Shown one piece after another: positions 27,755 through 37,022 of a DNA stretch of 64,000 nt (its first letter is position 1; every line of letters begins with the position of its first letter). The stretch covers positions 248,001 to 312,000 of the forward strand of contig NC_014654.1 in NCBI RefSeq assembly GCF_000166415.1. Direction: 5' to 3'. The notes under the pieces are model-generated. The model had not been told where the DNA came from, did not search any database, and worked only from the letters and a program-made list of their open reading frames with translations. The stretch comes from Halanaerobium hydrogeniformans. Its GTDB lineage: Bacteria; Bacillota; Halanaerobiia; Halanaerobiales; Halanaerobiaceae. The position numbers and the translations under genes are program-made.

Positions 27755-28710
27755 CCCTCAAAGTTCAGATTGCATCAAAGTGGATAAATAAAGGGTATAA
27801 AATCTCTATTGTTTTAGACTTTGTTGGGCTTAATTCTTCCACTTACTACAGTAATATAAATAGAAAAACTGAGAGTGAAAGTACTAATAGCAGCAATTCC
27901 AATAATCCTCAAGGAAGACCTGTCCCTGGGTATTCTCTAACTGAATCAGGTGAAAAAATATCTGATGAACAGATTAAAGAATGGCTCTTAGAACTGGTTG
28001 CAGGAGATGGCTTCCCTTATGGTTACAGGAAACTTACAGTCTGTTTAAAAGAAGACTATAACTTGAAAATAAATAAGAAAAAAGTATACAGGTTATGCAA
28101 AGAACTGGATATATTAAGATCGCAAAGAAAAATCAAAAAATTTAGACCTAAAAAGATTGCAAAACAGGAAGAAATTACAGAACCAAATCAACTCTGGCAG
28201 ATGGATTTAAAATACGGCTACATAAATGGAACAGATCAGTTCTTTTTCCAGATGTCAGTAATTGATGTCTTTGATAAGACTGTTATAGATTATCACCTGG
28301 GACTAAGCTGTAAAGCTAAAGATACCTGCAGGGTATTAAAGGCTGCTTTAAATAAAAGAAAGCTGTATAAAGGCATGAATTTGCCTAAAATTAGAACAGA
28401 TAATGGACCACAATTTGTCTCTAAATTATTTGGAGACACCTGTGAAAAACTGGGGGTAGAGCATCAGAGAATTCCAGTTAGAACACCTAATATGAATGCT
28501 CATATAGAATCATTTCATTCGGTTTTAGAAAAAGATTGTTATTCAATTAATGAATTCAGTAGTTTTATTGACGCCTATAAAAAAGTCAGTGAGTATATGA
28601 ATTATTATAACAACAGATACCGTCATGGCAGTCTTAATGATATGCCTCCAGCAAAATTTTATAAACTGGCTAAAGCAGAAAAAATAGTTGCTGAACCAGT
28701 ACTCGCCTAA
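27750..28710 (+). CDS. IS3-family orfB transposase (copy 2, intact)
   Basis: The frame is open from about 27750, inside the end of orfA, in the -1 frame, to TAA at 28710: about 320 codons. An internal ATG at 28063 exists, but the preceding codons (GYRKLTVCLKEDYNLKINKKK) belong to the HTH_21 region, so expression as an OrfAB fusion is likely. DDE core: D in QMDLKYG, D in RTDNGPQF, E in HIESFHS. Unlike copy 1 it carries no frameshift, so it could supply transposase for both copies. Confidence 0.88.
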
Positions 28711-28779
28711 ATCAAAAAATGAGAAACTAAGAATGAGCGAGCTTAACAAACATATTTTCCATATTTAGGGGGTTGAACC

Positions 28780-29258
28780 GATCTTTCTCTGTGAGTCATT
28801 GCTACTCTTAAATCTGCATATTCTTTTTCTGGCATATGCGGTATTGAATATCTACCATCTATTACAAGTTTGGCGATGACTTTAGCATCTTTTCTGTCAG
28901 TTTTAGTTGGTGAATTATCATCTAAAGACTTGCTCTTTTTGACATGAGCAGTATTTACAACTACTCTCATAAAGTTTGTCTTTCTTCTTAGATATTCTTC
29001 TAAAGGTAACCAGTAATGACCGGTTGGCTCCATTCCAACTATTACATCAGTTTTATTTTTCTTCTCACTTACTTTTTTTATCCAATTTAGAAGTTTCTTA
29101 AAACCAGCTTCATTGTTTTCAAAAAAGATTACTTTATCATATTCTATCCCTCTAAAATTGAAGGCTCTTGCTGCATGTTTATCCTTTGCGATATCCACTC
29201 CCACTACCAGTGTTGAAACTTTTACTTGCATAATCTTTTTGTTTTGAGTATAATTCAT
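28780..29258 (-). pseudogene. IS110-family transposase, C-terminal part lost
   Basis: About 160 residues remain; the start at 29258 has AAGGAGG 8 bases upstream. The N-terminal DEDD RuvC-like domain is complete: VGVDIAKDKH, GMEPTGHYW, KTDRKDAKVIAKL. The Ser-bearing Transposase_20 domain is missing, cut at MTHRERS by IS3 copy 2. IS110 elements use a bridge RNA made from their non-coding end; the upstream stretch to about 29350 keeps hairpin-forming sequence (AGATCAGAATGACCTCTGAT) and may be what is left of that region. Inactive as it stands. Confidence 0.85.
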
Positions 29259-29440
29259 ATTAGATACCTCCTTGGTTTTTTAGAGATCAGAATGACCTCT
29301 GATACTCCGTATTATACCAAGGGGGTATTTTTTTGTCGATATTGATTTTTATTCATTACAGGAATGCTCCTATAGAATGATACAAGTCAAAACACCGTGG
29401 TAGTAACTAATGAATAGAATTAAATAAAACACCGCACTTC

Positions 29441-29573
29441 ACCTAACATGGGATTGGCGTCATGCCTTCTGTCATAAAGCTTGCAGGTTAACCAATTACG
29501 GATATGAAAACGCAAACTTTACGCCAGTTCCTGAGGGAACCAGGCACGAGCGCAAATCCCAGGAACGTTAGGT
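29441..29573 (+). other. attC-like recombination site 3 (complete, 133 bp)
   Basis: Left core ACCTAAC (29441-29447, RYYYAAC) and right core GTTAGGT (29567-29573, GTTRRRY) are perfect complements, extended to 9 bp by the bases outside. Inner boxes TGGGATT (29449-29455) and AATCCCA (29555-29561) are also perfect complements, with unequal spacers between cores and boxes (1 against 5 bases). Further in, GGCGTCATGCC pairs with GGCACGAGCGC. A small hairpin (GTTCC/GGAAC) sits in the middle. This is the full R''-L''-L'-R' plan of an attC site. The DUF2971 cassette gene begins 63 bases after it. Confidence 0.78.
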
Positions 29574-29636
29574 GACATACTAGTTATTATTATTTAACGA
29601 GCATATATTATTTTATAAAATAAGAAGGGGATTTTT

Positions 29637-30638
29637 ATGCAGAATAAAACAATATGGAGATATATGTCATTAGCAAAATATATTGATTTATTAAGAACCG
29701 ACTCTCTTTATTTTCCAAAAGCATCTTGTTTTAACGATGAAACAGAAGGAAAATGGGCACTTCATTCTTTCTTGATTGCCAACAAAATTAGATTGACTAA
29801 AATGAAAGAAAATAAAAAAGTAATAGAGAGAATTCTTGATAAAACAAATAATAATGTTCAATTATATAACCAAGTTATAAAGGCATTAAATGAAGGAGAG
29901 ATAAATGATAGGCTCAAAGAAACATTAGAAAGATTTAAATTCTACCATAATAATAATCCAGAGCATAAAGGAAGAAAACATTTAGAAAACTTAGTTAGTG
30001 GATGGAGCAAGCAAATTAATAATTACTCTGAAACTAAAGAAGAACATATTTCACAGGCGGCGACCCATAGAGAGTCAACATATATAAGTTGTTGGTATAG
30101 TGCTGATGAAATGTCTTTGGCTATGTGGAAATTATTTGGAGGTGGAAAAGAATCTGTAGCAATCCGTACTAAAATAAATAAATTAAAAGATATTATTGAA
30201 AAAAATGATGATTGTTTAAATAATAAGGGGTATGAGGGTGATGTTTCAGAGGTTGAATATATTTCTGACTTAAAAGAACCAGATGAGAAAACGAGAGAAA
30301 AAATTATAAGTATTCTTACGAAAGGTAAGACTGCTAATGTTGGACAATTTTGCATAAAACCTAAAGAATATGAATATGAAAGTGAAGTGCGGACGATTAT
30401 TTATCCTAAAAAGGATATATATGATAAAGTGGTTGATCCTGACCCTGATAAAGATAGTTTTAGTATTCCTATTGTAACTGGTATGGAACAATTTATTGAT
30501 GAGGTTTATATTCATCCTTTGGAAGATAAAGATTCCATGATATTTAAAGTGATTAAAGAAATAAACAAATCATTTGATGTTGAAATTCCTATAATATCAA
30601 ACTCTATTGAAGCTTTTGGGGATGAGATAGATCTTTAA
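29637..30638 (+). CDS. DUF2971-family protein in a gene cassette
   Basis: 333 residues, ATG behind AAGGGGAT. DUF2971 features: WRYMSLAKYIDLLRTDSLYFPKASCFNDETEGKW in pieces near the N-terminus, the conserved Cys-Trp and Met-x-Met-Trp region (YISCWYSADEMSLAMWKLFG) near residue 150, and GGGKESVAIRTK after it. Function is unknown; family members are frequent in defence islands and on mobile elements. It is the first gene after the attC-like site at 29441, and a DUF4238 gene follows 44 bases later in the same orientation, so one cassette carries two genes. Confidence 0.8.
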   Translation: MQNKTIWRYMSLAKYIDLLRTDSLYFPKASCFNDETEGKWALHSFLIANKIRLTKMKENKKVIERILDKTNNNVQLYNQVIKALNEGEINDRLKETLERFKFYHNNNPEHKGRKHLENLVSGWSKQINNYSETKEEHISQAATHRESTYISCWYSADEMSLAMWKLFGGGKESVAIRTKINKLKDIIEKNDDCLNNKGYEGDVSEVEYISDLKEPDEKTREKIISILTKGKTANVGQFCIKPKEYEYESEVRTIIYPKKDIYDKVVDPDPDKDSFSIPIVTGMEQFIDEVYIHPLEDKDSMIFKVIKEINKSFDVEIPIISNSIEAFGDEIDL

Positions 30639-30682
30639 TATGATTTTTGAATAGTTAAAAACATTTTTTTGAGGTGTAAAAT

Positions 30683-31340
30683 ATGGAAGAAAGCTATGTT
30701 AAAAATCAACATTATATATCTCGGGGTATTTTAAAAAACTTTGCTTATGATAATTCTCATGTATATGAGTGCTTAGTTGAAAAAGAAAGAATCTATCCCA
30801 CCAATTATGCAAATTCAATGTCAGAGAAATATATCTATGAGCATTCTAAAATTGAAATAAATAAAGTAGAAAAATTTTTTAGTAGAATAGAAAATTATAT
30901 TTGCCCAGCAATAAATAAATTAATAAATAATTTGGAAAGTGAAAATCCTAATTTTAAAAAAATCAAAAGCAAAATAGAATATTATATGAGAGAATTTTTA
31001 ATCTTTTATTATAGGAGTGGAGCATTACTCCATGAGTTTTCATATAATATAAAAAATAAGAAAAATAAGATATTTTTATTACTTGAGAACATATTAAATT
31101 CTAATTATTTAGAAACTCTTAAAAAAGTAATAATAAATAATTATAAGTTTGCAATACTTAAGAGTGATAATGATTTTATTATGAGTGATCAATATTTTTC
31201 TACTGCAACATTAGGGATTAAAGGCAGATTCACAAATATTAATAATAGATATATAGGACTAAAAGATGTAATCATTTTTATTCCTTTATCAAGTAAATTT
31301 GTTACGTCAAATCTAATAGTTTTTTCAAAAATATTAATAG
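30683..31340 (+). pseudogene. DUF4238-family protein, 5' part (interrupted by IS6-like element)
   Basis: About 219 residues before the element. The start shows the DUF4238 pattern (VKNQHYISRGILKNFAYDN), a helical middle follows, and a later MSDQYFSTAT with FIPLSSKF matches the family's C-terminal strand region. Function of DUF4238 is unknown. The IS6-like element begins near 31340; the remainder of the gene, with a SEC-C zinc motif, follows the element. Confidence 0.75.
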
Positions 31341-32967
31341 TTATCATAGTTGTCAGGCTAGGAATCTCCATAAAAAGAAGGAATCCCTCCCCCTGAGCTA
31401 GTAAATAGTAATTGAGAAAGTCACAACCTACTAGACCCAGAAAGGAAGGGATGTAAGTTATGTTTTCTCGAAAAATACCTAATTTCCTGCTTAAACCTAT
31501 CATGAATTTTGTTCTTTTGACCTATCTTTTTTTCGCCAGACTTTTCCAGGTTGATTTTGAACCCAATAATAAACTCGATGATAGTTATACTAAATTTAAC
31601 AGTTTTGATGACCCACAACCTATTATAGAATATAATCAGGTTGACTATCGCGATATTCTAGCTGAAGCTGAAAAAAATGGTGAAACTATTCAGCCTGTTA
31701 ATCGCAATAAACCTCTAACTGTAAAGGTTGAGGAGTGCTCTCAATGTGGAGCTCCCAAAAAATATCTCTACAGTTTCGGTCATGATCCAGATGGATACCA
31801 AAAGTTCCAGTGTAAACTCTGTAAACATCAGTGGGCTCCTAAGAAACCTAAAAAACCTAAGAACCACCCTACATATCGCTGTCCTTTCTGCAACTATGCT
31901 CTTGCTAAAGAGAAAAAGCGCAAGCATTTTACCAAGTATAAATGCCGCAATGATGACTGTTCTAAATGGAAAAATGAACATAAGCGTTATCGCTACAGAG
32001 CCTATAATTTTGATATCAATAAGCTTGAAGTTTCCAGACCTGATAAAGAACCTGTTAACCTTGATAATTCTCACTATGGAAACTTTACCATCTCTAAAGC
32101 TATTGACTTTTATGTCAGTCTTGGTCTTTCTTTAAGACAGGCTGAAGAGCTCTTAAACTTGCCTATGGTGTTTCACCTTCAGCTCAAACCATCCAAAACT
32201 GGACTGTCTCTTTAGCTTACAGACTTGCTCCTAAAATCAATGAGCTTGATCTGCCTTTATCTGGTATTGTTGCTGTTGATGAAACATATATTAAAATAAA
32301 AGGCAGCTGGCATTATCTTTTTACTGCCATAGATGGTGAAAATGGCTGTGTTATCGCTCAGCATCTTTCTAAAAATCGCGACGCTAAAGGTGCAATAACC
32401 ATTTTAAAAAGAATAATCGACCAATATCAAGACCAAAAATTTGTTCTAGTTACTGATATGGCTCCAATTTACAGAGCTGCTGTCCATGCTGCTAAAGTGT
32501 TTTTGAAAACCAATATTGACCACAAACAACTTAAGGGGCTATTTGCTAACGATGATAACTCAGATGAAATTTACAGACCTTATAAAAACATCATTGAAAG
32601 GTTTTTCGGTACTTATAAAGCCCATTACAAACGCCATAAAAGCTTTAGCTCTTTTGATGGTGCACTTACTCATATAACTCTTTATCAGCTCTATTTTAAT
32701 TATTTAAAACCTCATAGTTCCTTTAATGATAAACCACCACTGATAGTGGAAGGAGCAAGAGGTCAGCCTATCGAATCCTGGGCCCAACTTATCAGATGGA
32801 TCACCAAAACTGATAGGTAATTAAATATCTTTTAGAAAAATCATGTTTTATCTCTTTAGATATTTATAATCACTAAATACCATTTTCTTACTTTATTTAC
32901 AACTTTAAACTTTTGACATTCTGATCATTTTCATTATAATCGTAATTAGTGGTGCTCTATTACTATT
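31341..32967 (+). mobile_element. IS6-like element interrupting the DUF4238 gene
   Basis: Left end near ATAGTTGTC (31347), right end near GGTAACTAT (32978): short inverted similarity ATAGTT. One transposase frame on the plus strand. Exact ends and a target duplication could not be fixed. The genes on both sides read as one DUF4238/SEC-C protein, which supports insertion. Confidence 0.7.
31460..32820 (+). pseudogene. IS6-like DDE transposase with zinc-finger N-terminus, frameshifted
   Basis: The first part (to 32215) has three CxxC/CxxxxC zinc-binding groups (ECSQCGA; QCKLCKHQW; RCPFCNY) and a helix-turn-helix-like tail. Near 32165 the frame shifts by one base; the other frame continues YGVSPSAQTIQNWTV and contains the DDE core: D in AVDETYIKIKG, D in VTDMAPIYR, E in NIIERFFGTYK. 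Domain order matches IS6/IS240-type transposases. Inactive unless the shift is a sequencing error. Confidence 0.78.
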
Positions 32968-33521
32968 TGCTTACATTTTATGGTAACTATCATATTTTAT
33001 TTGACGTTATCAGTAAATTTTATGCTGTATATTTTAATGGTAATAATCCTAGCTATATTAAAGCTAATAAGATAAATAACTTAAGTAAACTAGAGGTTGA
33101 AGAAATAAACAATACTATTATCAATAACTCATATGTAAAAGTAGTTGGACAAAAAAAGAACTTGTTAAAAAAAGCATTATCAAATTATACTTATCATTCC
33201 CCAATAGGTAGTATTGCAAAATATAGCTCAGGTAAAGTCTCAAATGCAACAGTAAAAAAAGAAGTCTTTTTTTATAAGAAAGATAAAGAGATATTTGATT
33301 TTTTTACTTCACATAAATGGATTGAATATAAAGATTTAGGAAGAAATGATAAATGTTTATGTGGGAGTGGTGAAAAATTCAAAAGATGTTGCTTAGATAA
33401 ATATGATGCTGTTAAGTCAGTTATTAATAATATTCAAATGAGAAATCCTAGAAATGAAATAGTGGTTAATAAAAATGCTATGTTTGAAAAAAGCATAGGT
33501 GAATTTATCTATTATGAATAA
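32968..33521 (+). pseudogene. DUF4238 gene, 3' part with SEC-C zinc motif
   Basis: About 180 codons after the IS6-like element, ending at 33521. The early part (YAVYFNGNNPSYIKANKINNL) fits the end of a DUF4238 protein. The later part carries a clear SEC-C motif, GRNDKCLCGSGEKFKRCC, a zinc-binding module known from SecA and many defence or uncharacterised proteins. The start near 32949 lies in the element and has no ribosome site, so it is not an independent gene. The stop lies 43 bases before the attC-like site at 33564. Confidence 0.72.
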
Positions 33522-33563
33522 TTATATTTTAACAATGTGATAATCAAAATCATGGGGAACGTC

Positions 33564-33693
33564 ACCTAGCATGGGATTGGCGTCATGCCTTCTGCCATAA
33601 AGCTTGCAGGCTAACCAATCACGGATATAAAAAAGTAAACTTTACTCCAGTTCCTAAAAGAACCAGCCACGAGTTCAAATCCTAGTAACCGTT
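33564..33693 (+). other. attC-like site 4 (cut at the right core)
   Basis: Strongly similar to the site at 29441 over its whole length. Left core ACCTAGC (one change from RYYYAAC), boxes TGGGATT and AATCCTA (one G-U pair), inner stem CATGCC/AGCCACG. The right core begins GTT at 33691-33693, but then runs into IS21-derived sequence instead of RRRY, so the site ends at the position where integron recombination normally cuts. Confidence 0.7.
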
Positions 33694-33696
33694 CTA

Positions 33697-33817
33697 TGAA
33701 TGTCCAATAATGCTTTCTCTGTAGATTAATCTGTAGATGTCGCCATCTAAATTGATAATCTCGCACTTATAAATTATGCGGCTTATTTATTTCATAATAT
33801 AATTACCTGGACATTCA
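33697..33817. mobile_element. Miniature IS21 remnant (121 bp)
   Basis: Flanked by TGAATGTCC (33697-33705) and GGACATTCA (33809-33817), a perfect inverted repeat that equals the IS21 end at 25383. The inside (33707-33783) matches the last codons of istB and their downstream sequence, with most of the element deleted. It is a MITE-like derivative or decay product of an IS21 related to the one at 25383. Confidence 0.65.
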
Positions 33818-34039
33818 CAGAAGCATTCCTGTAAGTTGCAGATTAAAAAATCATTGATGAAAGTAACCCAAAATTCACTTTAATTTTCCTTTGTTGGGTG
33901 ACTGACGAAAAAAATGCAAAAACCAGGAATTTTAACTTTTTAAAAAATTATTTAAAACAAATATTTTGTTAATAAACAGGTACTCCCATATTTACATTGA
34001 ATAAAATACATATAAAGGGTCTTGAGAGGGGGTTTCCAG

Positions 34040-36793
34040 GTGAAGACTAAAGTTTTTTTAAAAGAAGAACAGGAATTTAAAGAAGTTATGATTACAGATC
34101 CAGCTAAACCAGAGATAAAAGATGAATTTTTAAGTAAATGGCAGAATCTAATTAATATAGCAGCTAATATTATCGGTGTATCTGCTGCTTTAATAATGAA
34201 AATAAATCAAGGGTCGATGGAGGTTTTTTTAAATAGTCAAAACAAAGATACCCCTTATAAGGCAGGCGGTAGTTATTCATTAGGCCATGGTCTTTACTGT
34301 GAAACCGTTATTGCAAAAAATAAAGAACTTTATATTAAAAATGCTTTAGAAGATGAAACCTGGAAGGACAATCCAGATATTAATTTAAATATGATTTCCT
34401 ATTATGGATTACCTCTTAACTGGCCAGATGGTAAGTCTTTTGGTACAATTTGTATTCTTGATGATAAAAGTATGGACTTAAATCAAGATAACAGACAATT
34501 ATTGAAAGAATTTAGAAGTGTTATTGAAGCTGATTTTAGCTTATTGATCAAACAACAAGAATTGAAAATCAAAAACAAAGCAATTGAAAATTCTTTAGCT
34601 GGTATAGCATTTTCAAATATGCAGGGAGAAATCTTTTATGTTAATGATTCATTTTTAAAATTGTTTGGACATAAAACACCCGAAGAAATTTATGATGCTA
34701 AAATTACTCCTTTAGATTTAATCCCTGAAACAGAATTCGATAAAATCAAAAAAGCCATCGAAATTACCATAGAAAAAGGAAAGTGGAAGGGTGAATCAAA
34801 AGCTTTAAAGAAAAGTGGCGAACAAATTCACATTCAAATTTCTGCAAGTTTGGTCAAAGATGATAATGGGCATGAAATTTGTATGATGGCTTCATTTGAA
34901 GATATTACTGAAAGAAAAGAACAGGAAATAAACCTTAAAAAGCAAAAAGACAAATTAAACTTTATAATCAAGGGAACAGATGCAGGAACCTGGGAATGGA
35001 ATGTACAGACAGGTGAAATAATTTGTAACGAAAAATATGAAGAAATATTAGGTTATGAATTAGAAAAACTAAAGCCAATTACTATTGAAACCTGGATAGA
35101 GTTGACTCATCCAGAAGATTTGAAAAAAGTAGAGCAGCTTTTAAAAGACCATTTTAAAGGAGAAATAACTCAATATGATTTAGATATTAGGATGAAACAC
35201 AAAAAAGGGCACTGGGTTTGGTTGAATGCTCGTGGTAGATTAATTTCGTTAACAGATACTGGTGAACCTTATAAAATGTTTGGTGTTCATATCGATATTT
35301 CTAAACAGAAAAAACATGAGCAGATTATAAAAGAACTTCATAAAGTAGCTATTGAGTTTCAAAATCTTGATAATGAAAAGGAAATATGTCAGAAAACTAT
35401 TGAAACAGCCAGAGATATATTAGATTTCGATTTATCCCACATAAGCTTAGTTAAGGACCAAAAATTTATTCCAGCAGTTGTTACTGAGGGCATGAAACCA
35501 GAAATATTGTCTTTAGATTATGGAGTTATTGGTAAGGCATTTAAAAATAACAAAAGTTATCTTGTTTTAGATGCAGAAGAAAATCCTGATGCTAAACCAA
35601 CAGATAAAACATATAGGTCAGCTATAGCAGTACCTATTAAAGATATTGGTGTTTTTCTTGCTATATCTACTAATAAAAATGGTTTTAATCAAAAAGATTT
35701 AGAACTTGCTGAAATTCTTATTTCAAATACTAAAGCAGCTTTAGATAAACTTTACTATCAAAAAGAATTAGAATATAAATCTTTTCATGATAGCTTAACT
35801 AACTTATATAACCGCAGGTTTTTTGAAGAAGAAATAAAAAGGTTAGATACCAAACGACAGCTGCCAATCAGTATTATTATGGCTGATCTTAATGGTTTAA
35901 AATTAATCAATGACAGCTACGGCCATGATGTAGGTGATGAATTGCTAAAAAAGATAGCAAAAATTTTAGAAAGTTCTATTCGAAAAGAAGATATTGCCGC
36001 CCGCCAGGGTGGAGATGAGTTTGCAATTTTGCTACCTAAGACAAACAGAGAGCAATTAAGCAAGATAATAAAACGGATTAAAGATAAAGTAGAACGGATA
36101 AATCATCAAGCAGATATTCCGATATCTATTGCTCTAGGTTCAGCGATTAAAGAAGATTCTGCAGAAGATATCAATGAGATACTCAAAAAAGCAGATGACA
36201 ATATGTATCAAAACAAATTATCAGAAAGCAGGAGTACTAAAAGCAGGATAGTCCAGGGATTATTAAACAGTTTAAATGCAAAAAGCAATGAGACCAAAGA
36301 ACATGCGTTAAGAATGCGCGATTTAGCTGTTAAATTCGGTAACAAATTAAAGCTTACTTATTCTGAAATTAATAGGCTTTCATTGCTGGCGACAATGCAT
36401 GATATTGGCAAAACCACAATTTCAGAAGAAATATTAACTAAAGCTGCTAAGCTAGATGAAAAAGAATGGATGATAATGAAAAAGCATTCAGAACAGGGAT
36501 ATAAAATAGCTTCTGCATCTGAAGAGTTCATATTGGTAGCAGAAGATATATTAGCTCATCATGAACACTGGGATGGCAGCGGCTATCCTCGAGGTTTAAG
36601 TGGAGAAGAAATTCCTTATTTAGCTCGCATAATTTCTATAGTAGATGCTTATGATGTCATGACTAATGATCGCCCATACAGTAAAGCTATTTCTATGGAA
36701 GAAGCTTTGAAGGAAATAAAAAGTTGTGCTGGTAGTCAGTTTGATCCAGAATTAGCAGATAAATTCATAGAAATGATGAATAATGAGTTTTAA
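34040..36793 (+). CDS. Cyclic-di-GMP enzyme: GAF-PAS-PAS-GAF-GGDEF-HD-GYP
   Basis: 917 residues from GTG 34040, with GAGAGGGGG about 9 bases upstream; a TTG at 34022 is too close to it. Order: GAF (20-170), two PAS domains with PAC-type tails (180-290, 300-430), a second GAF (440-560), GGDEF (590-740) and HD-GYP (750-910). The GGDEF motif is intact (near 656), with an inhibitory site RKED five residues ahead. HDIGK (near 786) and HHEHWDGSGYP (near 839) make the phosphodiesterase motif intact as well. It could therefore make and degrade cyclic-di-GMP, depending on sensor input. No membrane segment, so it is cytoplasmic. A cyclic-di-GMP riboswitch is found at 51141. Confidence 0.9.
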   Translation: MKTKVFLKEEQEFKEVMITDPAKPEIKDEFLSKWQNLINIAANIIGVSAALIMKINQGSMEVFLNSQNKDTPYKAGGSYSLGHGLYCETVIAKNKELYIKNALEDETWKDNPDINLNMISYYGLPLNWPDGKSFGTICILDDKSMDLNQDNRQLLKEFRSVIEADFSLLIKQQELKIKNKAIENSLAGIAFSNMQGEIFYVNDSFLKLFGHKTPEEIYDAKITPLDLIPETEFDKIKKAIEITIEKGKWKGESKALKKSGEQIHIQISASLVKDDNGHEICMMASFEDITERKEQEINLKKQKDKLNFIIKGTDAGTWEWNVQTGEIICNEKYEEILGYELEKLKPITIETWIELTHPEDLKKVEQLLKDHFKGEITQYDLDIRMKHKKGHWVWLNARGRLISLTDTGEPYKMFGVHIDISKQKKHEQIIKELHKVAIEFQNLDNEKEICQKTIETARDILDFDLSHISLVKDQKFIPAVVTEGMKPEILSLDYGVIGKAFKNNKSYLVLDAEENPDAKPTDKTYRSAIAVPIKDIGVFLAISTNKNGFNQKDLELAEILISNTKAALDKLYYQKELEYKSFHDSLTNLYNRRFFEEEIKRLDTKRQLPISIIMADLNGLKLINDSYGHDVGDELLKKIAKILESSIRKEDIAARQGGDEFAILLPKTNREQLSKIIKRIKDKVERINHQADIPISIALGSAIKEDSAEDINEILKKADDNMYQNKLSESRSTKSRIVQGLLNSLNAKSNETKEHALRMRDLAVKFGNKLKLTYSEINRLSLLATMHDIGKTTISEEILTKAAKLDEKEWMIMKKHSEQGYKIASASEEFILVAEDILAHHEHWDGSGYPRGLSGEEIPYLARIISIVDAYDVMTNDRPYSKAISMEEALKEIKSCAGSQFDPELADKFIEMMNNEF

Positions 36794-36875
36794 GATTTTT
36801 TCAAAAATATGGCTATTTGCAAAAGCACCTCTTGATTTGCAATGATAGATATTATTTAAATAGAAAGATTAGCTG

Positions 36876-36917
36876 AAAGAGAATTAATTTCACAATTTTA
36901 TGAAATTAATTCTCTTT
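36876..36917. terminator. Perfect 17-bp inverted repeat, likely terminator
   Basis: The arms at 36876-36892 and 36901-36917 are exact complements, with an eight-base loop. It lies after the cyclic-di-GMP enzyme gene and just ahead of the next promoter. The T-tail is short (TTTATA), so a bidirectional terminator or an operator-like role is possible. Confidence 0.6.
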
Positions 36918-36923
36918 ATAACC

Positions 36924-36953
36924 TTGACAGCTTGTATAGTTCTTTTTTATAAT
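36924..36953 (+). promoter_or_regulatory. Sigma-70 type promoter of the gldA-like gene
   Basis: TTGACA at 36924-36929 and TATAAT at 36948-36953, spacer 18. Both boxes match consensus. The start codon lies 70 bases downstream behind AAGGAGGAG. Confidence 0.8.
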
Positions 36954-37022
36954 AAAAACAGAAGATATTTTTTTAATCATAATAGTGAATAATTTCACAA
37001 TTATTTCTATAAGGAGGAGATA

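Larger units (their letters stand above)
27371..28779 (+). mobile_element. IS3-family element, copy 2 (1,409 bp, apparently intact)
   Basis: Same length and nearly the same sequence as copy 1 at 8923-10331, inverted relative to it. The left end reads TATATAGCCCCCTAAC, the right end TTAGGGGGTTGAACC. Flanking bases (TGCATC left, GATCTT right) do not form a duplication. On the left is a cut istA, on the right a cut IS110 transposase: two unrelated genes. The missing duplication points to a deletion or recombination between two copies, not to a simple insertion here. Confidence 0.88.

Noticed and set aside
31460-32820. Two separate genes (zinc-finger protein and DDE protein)
   Set aside because: Both are halves of one IS6-like transposase; the other frame continues across the break near 32165.
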